In this document: in pieces, positions 5,723 to 10,159 of the stretch
Numbering within the stretch: position 1 is the stretch's first letter
How the letters are laid out: every line of letters starts with the position of its first letter
Source of the DNA: Verrucomicrobiota bacterium
GTDB taxonomy: Bacteria; Verrucomicrobiota; Verrucomicrobiia; Limisphaerales; JACRJZ01
Length of the DNA: 10,159 bases
Direction: 5' to 3'
Assembly (NCBI GenBank): GCA_022711695.1
Contig: JAKLEJ010000094.1
Location: 1-10,159 of the forward strand
The notes under the pieces: model-generated
Told to the model about the DNA's origin: nothing
Database searches by the model: none
Seen by the model: only the letters and a program-made list of their open reading frames with translations
Made by a program: the position numbers and the translations under genes

Positions 5723-7182
5723 GCGCGCGCGATCTTTGCCGGCAGCCGGTCTGGCAAGCGGCGGAGCTGGGGCGGCCGATTCCGGATTCGCCCCACGCCG
5801 TCTCCATGGCGTTGCCGCGGTGGCAGGACGTGGTGGGCTACGAGGAGAAACGCCCCGAAACCATGGCCCGGCTTTCGAGCGGTTATCCGCGGTTCGTCAT
5901 CCATCCGCTGGTGCAGGCGCTCTCCAGGGAGCTGGCCAGGGAGCCGGCCTGCCTGCCCTTCCCTTCCCGGCGCGCAGCCGAGGAAGCCGCCGCGTTCGTG
6001 GTCCGACATAGCGGCGAGCCCGCCGAAGTCCGGGCCCGGGGCGGGCTGCACGGCGTCGTCACCACGGAAGCGGGGTTGGCGGACTTGCGCAGCTTCTGGC
6101 AGCACACGGGGCTGATCGTTTCGACGCGGCAGGCGGAGGCGTTTTTTGGCGGCAGCCCTCCGGACCCGGACGGGCGCGAGGTCCTGAAAGCCTTGCGCCG
6201 CCGGGTGGCGGAGTTCTACGACTGCGCCGAGGACGACGTGCTGCTGGCGCCCACCGGCATGGCCGCGCACTACGCCGCTTTGCGGGCCATCAATGCCCGC
6301 AGCCCCGGACTGCCCACGGCCCAACTGGGTTTCCCGTATGTCGATACCTTCAAGCTCCAGGAGAAGCTGGGGTTTGGCGGCATCCTGCTGCATCAACTGG
6401 CGGGCATCGAGGCCGAGGTCGCCACCCTGCTGCGCCATCGCGCCCTGGGCGGCTGCTTCTGCGAAATCCCGGGCAATCCGCTCCTGGGCTCGGCCGATCT
6501 GAGGAAGATCACACCGCTGCTGCGGGCCCACGCCACGCCGCTGGTGGCGGACGACGTTGTGGCCACGCCGCTGAATGTCGATCTGAGCGGCCACGCGGAC
6601 CTGATCGCGACCAGCTTGACCAAGTTCATCGCCGGCACCGGCGATGTGATGGGCGGGGCCCTGGTCTGCAACCCGCGTTCGCCCTATCACGCGGAGCTCA
6701 AAGCCCACGCGCTGGCCCGACACGAGGAACTGCTGTGGCAGGGGGACGCCGAAGTGCTCCTGGCGCAGGCGGCGGGCTTCCCGGAACGCATGCGTCAGCA
6801 CAACCGCAGCGGGCTCCTGCTGGCGGAACGGCTGCGCGCTCATCCCCGAGTGGAACGGGTCTGGTATCCAAAATGGGAATTCAGCGAGGTTTACGAGGCG
6901 GTGCGGCGGCCCCAGGGCGGCTGGAGCGCGTTGATCACCTTCCTGCCCCGCCAGGCGGAGTCCCGCGCCCCGGGCATCTTCGACCGCCTCGAGGTCTGCA
7001 AAGGGCCCAGCCTGGGAACGGTCTTCACCCTGGCCTGCCCTTTCACGCTTCTGGCGCACTATACCGAGCTGGCCTGGGCCGAATCCTGCGGGCTCTCGCG
7101 TCATCTCATCCGGCTTTCGATCGGACTGGAAGACCCCGAGGACTTGTGGCGTCGTCTGGACGCCGCCCTGCAGAGCGCCTGA
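5719..7182 (+). CDS. Fungal Str2/Met-7-like cystathionine gamma-synthase homologue (PLP enzyme)
   Basis: A 487-residue PLP enzyme of the Cys/Met metabolism superfamily, about 100 residues longer than the canonical paralog just before it. The N-terminal part carries HAVSMALPRWQDVVGYEE (26-43) and GYPRFVIHPLV (55-65), which recall the N-terminal domain of fungal Str2-type enzymes. Later come APTGMAAHYAALRAIN (177-192), FCEIPGNPLLGSADL (247-261), ADDVVATPLNVD (277-288) with the pyridine-binding Asp, and SLTKFIAGTGDVMGGAL (299-315) with Schiff-base K302. DD in place of DN-T and SLTK plus MGG are, as I recall, also Str2-like. The C-terminus RLSIGLEDPEDLWRRL (465-480) is typical. Fungal relatives make cystathionine from O-acetylhomoserine and cysteine; activity here is inferred. 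The start is set by the strong upstream ribosome site and the ATGA overlap. Frame extensions upstream run inside the previous gene and are ignored. Confidence 0.85.
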   Translation: MSARDLCRQPVWQAAELGRPIPDSPHAVSMALPRWQDVVGYEEKRPETMARLSSGYPRFVIHPLVQALSRELAREPACLPFPSRRAAEEAAAFVVRHSGEPAEVRARGGLHGVVTTEAGLADLRSFWQHTGLIVSTRQAEAFFGGSPPDPDGREVLKALRRRVAEFYDCAEDDVLLAPTGMAAHYAALRAINARSPGLPTAQLGFPYVDTFKLQEKLGFGGILLHQLAGIEAEVATLLRHRALGGCFCEIPGNPLLGSADLRKITPLLRAHATPLVADDVVATPLNVDLSGHADLIATSLTKFIAGTGDVMGGALVCNPRSPYHAELKAHALARHEELLWQGDAEVLLAQAAGFPERMRQHNRSGLLLAERLRAHPRVERVWYPKWEFSEVYEAVRRPQGGWSALITFLPRQAESRAPGIFDRLEVCKGPSLGTVFTLACPFTLLAHYTELAWAESCGLSRHLIRLSIGLEDPEDLWRRLDAALQSA

Positions 7183-7202
7183 ACCGCCCGACCGCCCCTC
7201 GC

Positions 7203-7239
7203 GCGCCGCCGTTGCCTCTCGATGCAATCGGGGCGGCGC
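7203..7239 (+). repeat. Hairpin after the second PLP gene, no U-tract
   Basis: GCGCCGCC (7203-7210) pairs with GGCGGCGC (7232-7239), and inside it GTTGC (7211-7215) pairs with GCAAT (7224-7228) including one G-U, leaving a 3-base bulge and an 8-base loop. It starts 20 bases after the stop codon. No T-run follows, so it could be an mRNA 3-prime stabiliser or a rho-assisted end point. The rest of this 194-bp gap holds only the promoter at 7339-7366. Confidence 0.45.
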
Positions 7240-7338
7240 AGGCGCTGTGGCACTTCCCCCCGGAACGGGTGAACACGGACCTTCGGCGTTGGGCCGGCAG
7301 GGGGAGCGCGCGCGCGGATTCGATGCGACACTTTCGGA

Positions 7339-7366
7339 TTGTCGGGGCGCGGCCGGCGCCTACACT
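7339..7366 (+). promoter_or_regulatory. Sigma-70-type promoter of the Tat-exported isomerase gene
   Basis: TTGTCG (7339-7344) and TACACT (7361-7366) are separated by 16 bp and match the -35/-10 pattern well. The -10 ends only 10 bases before ATG 7377, so transcription should begin within a few bases of the start codon. No Shine-Dalgarno site fits in such a short leader, implying leaderless or near-leaderless translation. Confidence 0.6.
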
Positions 7367-7376
7367 CGGCGCATCT

Positions 7377-8297
7377 ATGAAGCCTGCTGAGAATCGTCGC
7401 GAGTTCCTGAAAACCTCGGTGTGCGCCGGTCTGGCCCTGGCGGGTCTGGGCTCGGGGCTGCGCGCTTCGCTGGCAGCGGCGGAGCCTTTCAAACGGCCCG
7501 GAAAGCCCCGGTTTCCGCTCAGCCTGGCCGCCTACTCGTTCCGGGACTTCTTCAACCACAAGGATCCTGCCAAGCGCATCACCCTCTTCCAATTCATGGA
7601 CTTTTGCGCCGACCAGGGGCTGGAGGGAACCGAACTGACCAGCTATTACTTCCCGCCGAAGGCCGACGCGGAATTTCTGCTGCAGGTGAAACGCCACGCG
7701 TTCCTGCGCGGCCTGGCCATCAGCGGCACCGCCATCGGCAACAACTACTGCCTGCCCAAGGGCGAGAAACGGGATGCCCAGATCGCCCTCACCCGGCAGT
7801 GGGTGGACCACGCCGCGCTGCTGGGAGCGCCTCACATCCGGGTCTTCGCCGGGTCCAAAGGCAGCCTCGAGGCGGCCGAAGCCAGGAAGATCTGCATCGA
7901 GACACTCGAGGAATGCGCCGACTACGCCGGCAGGAAAGGCGTGTTCCTGGGTCTCGAAAACCACGGCGGCATCGTGGCCGAAGCGGAAGACCTGCTCGAA
8001 ATTGTGCGGGCGGTGAAGAGCCCCTGGGTCGGGATCAATCTCGACTCGGGCAACTTTCACTCCGAGGATCCCTACGCCGACCTGGCCCGGTGCGTCCCCT
8101 ACTCCGTCAACGTGCAAATCAAGGTCGAGGTGCAGCGCAAAGGGGGCAAGAAAGAGGCCTCGAACCTGGAGCGGATCGCCCGGATGCTGCGGGACGCCAA
8201 TTACCAGGGGTACGTGGCCCTGGAATACGAGGCCGCCGAAGACCCCTGGCAGGCCGTGCCGGCGTGGCTGAAGAAGATGCGGGCCGCCCTGGCGTGA
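7377..8297 (+). CDS. Tat-exported sugar phosphate isomerase/epimerase-like TIM-barrel protein
   Basis: A 306-residue protein of the xylose isomerase-like TIM-barrel family (AP endonuclease 2 fold). The N-terminus has a twin-arginine signal, NRREFLKTS (6-14), then a hydrophobic stretch to about residue 34, so it is folded before export. The barrel begins at PLSLAAYSFRDFF (47-59). Likely metal-site positions are E194 in LGLENHGG (191-198), D223 in NLDSGNFHSE (221-230), Q247 in VNVQIKVEV (244-252) and E283 in VALEYE (280-285). A His is common at the third position in epimerases such as D-tagatose 3-epimerase; here it is Gln. Family members of this exported type are frequent in Verrucomicrobia and Planctomycetes, mostly without tested substrates. 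ATG 7377 is chosen because it opens directly on the Tat signal and lies just after a good promoter; the open frame continues upstream without support. Confidence 0.88.
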   Translation: MKPAENRREFLKTSVCAGLALAGLGSGLRASLAAAEPFKRPGKPRFPLSLAAYSFRDFFNHKDPAKRITLFQFMDFCADQGLEGTELTSYYFPPKADAEFLLQVKRHAFLRGLAISGTAIGNNYCLPKGEKRDAQIALTRQWVDHAALLGAPHIRVFAGSKGSLEAAEARKICIETLEECADYAGRKGVFLGLENHGGIVAEAEDLLEIVRAVKSPWVGINLDSGNFHSEDPYADLARCVPYSVNVQIKVEVQRKGGKKEASNLERIARMLRDANYQGYVALEYEAAEDPWQAVPAWLKKMRAALA

Positions 8298-8412
8298 AGA
8301 CATTCCAAGGCGCGGGAGTTTGTCCAAACGGCCCGAACTGGCGCCGCCCCGGACTCGCGCGGACGCCGCCGCCCTGGATTCCCCGGCTCGAACCTCTCGA
8401 CCGTTCCCGCCC

Positions 8413-9501
8413 ATGCACCTGGCTCGCCTGCGCCTGAGAGACTTCCGCAACTACGCGCGGCTGGATGTGGAATTCGCGCCGGGTTTCCAGCTCCTGCTCG
8501 GAAGCAACGCCCAGGGCAAGACCAACATTCTCGAGGCCATTTACCTGATGGCCACGCTGCGCTCGTTCCGGGGGGTGGGCGGCGCCCAGATGATCCGGCA
8601 CGGACAGAAGGGCTATTTCGTGGGGGGCCAGGTGGTGGCGCAGGCGGACCATGACATTCGCATTTACTGGTCGCCGGCCGAGCGCCAGCTCAGCCTGGAC
8701 GGCCGGCCGGTGCGCCGCTTCAGCGACTACCTTGGGACGCTGCGCGCGGTGGTGTTTTGCACGGAGGATCTGCAGTTGGTGAAGGGAACCGGGCGCATTC
8801 GCCGCCGGTTCATGGACCTGCTGCTCACGCAGACGCGCCCGACCTACCTGGGGGTGTTGCAGAGCTACGCGCGGGCGCTGCGCTCGCGCAACGCTCTCCT
8901 GAAACAGCGCAGCGCCGACGAAGCCGCCCTGGAGAGCTTCACCCGCGAACTGGTCCGGCTCGGAAACGAAATCACCCGCGCGCGGCAGGAGCTGGTCCCG
9001 CGCATCTCGCCGTTGACGCGGCTGGCGCACCGCCGCATCGCCCACGACGCCGAGGAGCTGCGGCTGGAGTACCAGCCGAGCGTAAAGGAGGACTTCGCCG
9101 TGGAGCTGGCCCGGTCGCGAGAGCGGGAGCGGGCCTATCGCATGACGCTGGTGGGCCCGCACCGGGACGACCTGAACCTGCTGCTGAACAACCAGCCGGC
9201 GGCCCAGTTCGCCAGCGAAGGCCAGAAGCGCACCCTGGCGATCGCCCTGAAGATGGCCCAGGCCGAATACCTGAGCGGACTGATGGGCACGCCGCCGGTG
9301 CTGCTGATCGACGACGTGATGGGCGAACTGGACGTGCGCCGCCGGAGCGGTTTGCTGCCCCTGCTGGAGAGCGCCCAGCACGCCCGCGGCCAGGTGTTCA
9401 TGACCTGCACCGAGGAGAACTGGCCGCGCGAGTTGGGGCGCGATCTCAAGCGCTGGAAGGTGGAGGGCGGCACGCTCGCCGCCGTGGCCGGAGCTTCGTA
9501 G
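8413..9501 (+). CDS. recF: DNA replication and repair protein RecF
   Basis: RecF is an SMC-like ABC-type ATPase that, with RecO and RecR, helps load RecA at single-strand gaps. The 362-residue length is normal. Visible: the N-terminal MHLARLRLRDFRNYARLDVE (1-20); Walker A GSNAQGKTN (30-38); SFRG (51-54); LVGPHRDDL (246-254); the ABC signature SEGQKRTLAIALK (268-280); and Walker B VLLIDDVMGELD (296-307). ATG 8413 fits the family N-terminus; an in-frame TTG at 8320 would add 31 unsupported Pro/Arg-rich residues. No Shine-Dalgarno site is visible. The 115-bp gap before it holds no clear promoter, so it may be read from the isomerase promoter. The usual dnaA-dnaN-recF-gyrB context is absent here. 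Confidence 0.95.
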   Translation: MHLARLRLRDFRNYARLDVEFAPGFQLLLGSNAQGKTNILEAIYLMATLRSFRGVGGAQMIRHGQKGYFVGGQVVAQADHDIRIYWSPAERQLSLDGRPVRRFSDYLGTLRAVVFCTEDLQLVKGTGRIRRRFMDLLLTQTRPTYLGVLQSYARALRSRNALLKQRSADEAALESFTRELVRLGNEITRARQELVPRISPLTRLAHRRIAHDAEELRLEYQPSVKEDFAVELARSRERERAYRMTLVGPHRDDLNLLLNNQPAAQFASEGQKRTLAIALKMAQAEYLSGLMGTPPVLLIDDVMGELDVRRRSGLLPLLESAQHARGQVFMTCTEENWPRELGRDLKRWKVEGGTLAAVAGAS

Positions 9502-9511
9502 CAGACTCCGG

Positions 9512-10159
9512 TCACTCGGCCTGGCTGGGCTTCATCGAGAAGGCCAGGCCCTTGCGGATGTTCTCGCGGTTGCGGGCGTCGTAGAACTCGACCGGATTGA
9601 AATCGTCCGTGAGAACGATGCCGTGCTCGGGGTTGACTTCCATGACGCTGGCATAGGCCGCCTCGACCAGCCAGCGGACGCTGGAGTGAACGTGGGCGAG
9701 GTCGGGCGGCCGCACAAACTCCAGGCGCGGGCGGTCGCCGGCAACAAAGAGCACGTTGCCGCCCCGGTTGGAGTGAATGCGCACCCCGGCGAACACGGAC
9801 CGCAGGGTCTTGTCCAGGGAAGCGGTGAAGAAATCCTCGCCGGGGCTGAAGTTGCCAAAGCTGTTGATGACGAGCACGCCGCCGGGGCGTAGCGCCCGCC
9901 GGATGGCCGTGAAGGCCTCGCGGGTCATGAGATGCGAGGGCGAGGAATCGCCCAGGAAGGCGTCCAGGATCACGGCGTCATATTGCTTGCGGCACTGGTT
10001 GAGGAAGTAGCGGCCGTCGCCAATGGCGATGTTCAGCCGGGCGGGGTCCAGATCGAAGTATTGCCGCCCCAGCGGCACGACGTCCGGGTTGATCTCGACC
10101 ACATCGACTCGGGCGCCCTCGCGGGCAAACTCCATGGGGACGATGCCCACGCCCAGCCC
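9512..10159 (-). CDS. SpeE-like (spermidine synthase/methyltransferase fold) protein, N-terminus cut by window edge
   Basis: The frame is open to the last base of the window, giving 215 visible residues; the N-terminal part lies outside. The visible part opens in the SAM-binding glycine loop, GLGVGIVPMEFAREGARVD, then VVEINPDV with the acidic residue expected to bind the ribose, AIGDGRYFL, and YDAVILDAFLGDSSPSHLMT followed by REAFTAIRRALRPGGVLVIN. True polyamine synthases usually have a VDSTDP-like motif; here it is LDAF, as in SpeE-like domains fused to membrane transporter-like segments. So aminopropyl transfer is not assured and methyl transfer or another role is possible. The part outside the window may include membrane segments. 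It converges with recF across 10 bp, with no terminator visible between. Confidence 0.8.
   Translation of the reverse strand, partial: GLGVGIVPMEFAREGARVDVVEINPDVVPLGRQYFDLDPARLNIAIGDGRYFLNQCRKQYDAVILDAFLGDSSPSHLMTREAFTAIRRALRPGGVLVINSFGNFSPGEDFFTASLDKTLRSVFAGVRIHSNRGGNVLFVAGDRPRLEFVRPPDLAHVHSSVRWLVEAAYASVMEVNPEHGIVLTDDFNPVEFYDARNRENIRKGLAFSMKPSQAE

Noticed and set aside
5566..7227. 553-codon open frame on the minus strand opposite the PLP genes
   Set aside because: It has no recognisable motif and skewed composition; the plus strand encodes two intact PLP enzymes.
6735..7376. Long N-terminal extension of the isomerase-like gene through the upstream PLP gene
   Set aside because: The Tat signal begins at ATG 7377, just behind a good promoter; a 214-residue extension would overlap the conserved PLP C-terminus.
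8119..9381. 420-codon open frame on the minus strand opposite recF
   Set aside because: RecF Walker A, signature and Walker B motifs on the plus strand account for this DNA; the antisense product is Gln/His/Arg-rich shadow sequence.
1..10159. Mobile element, prophage, CRISPR, toxin-antitoxin or biosynthetic cluster
   Set aside because: No transposase, integrase, regularly spaced repeats, small toxin-like pairs or modular synthases were seen. The PaaK-like adenylate-forming enzyme stands without carrier or condensation domains.

Overview
The window is GC-rich, densely packed bacterial chromosome with eleven protein genes, the first and last cut by the window edges. I see no rRNA, tRNA, CRISPR array, insertion sequence or phage gene. 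The gene types suggest a Verrucomicrobiota-like (PVC) bacterium: a secreted ThuA-like protein, a twin-arginine-exported sugar isomerase/epimerase-fold protein, a short RpoD-like sigma factor, a SpeE-like protein of the large-fusion type, and few visible Shine-Dalgarno sites. This placement is an inference from family content, not a phylogenetic result.

Layout, left to right. (1) A minus-strand ThuA-like secreted protein runs off the left edge (1-476). A divergent gap of about 160 bp follows, then a plus-strand pair: a phenylacetate-CoA ligase-family adenylate-forming enzyme (639-1940) and a tandem-ACT-domain protein (1965-2393). (2) A 72-residue, cysteine- and lysine-rich secreted peptide (2472-2690) ends at a clear intrinsic terminator (2709-2737). 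(3) A minus-strand pair follows: a short RpoD-like sigma factor (3312-4379) and, downstream of it, apt, adenine phosphoribosyltransferase (2740-3273). (4) Divergent from the sigma gene is a plus-strand pair of trans-sulfuration PLP enzymes. The first is a canonical cystathionine gamma-synthase/lyase-type protein (4562-5722). It overlaps by ATGA with a long paralog (5719-7182) that looks like the fungal Str2/Met-7 cystathionine gamma-synthase type. A long imperfect hairpin (4491-4548) lies just before the first start codon. (5) A Tat-exported xylose-isomerase-like TIM-barrel protein (7377-8297) has a good sigma-70-type promoter only 10 bases before its ATG. (6) recF (8413-9501) is followed, convergently and only 10 bp away, by a SpeE-like methyltransferase-fold protein that runs off the right edge.

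Functional units: paaK plus the ACT protein probably form an aryl-acid activation module with an amino-acid-sensing partner. The two PLP enzymes are almost certainly co-translated and probably act on sulfur amino acids. The sigma factor and apt are probably co-transcribed. The most notable items are the Str2-like enzyme coupled to a canonical paralog, the hairpin leader before that pair, altered promoter-reading residues in the sigma factor, and the unrecognised Cys-rich exported peptide.
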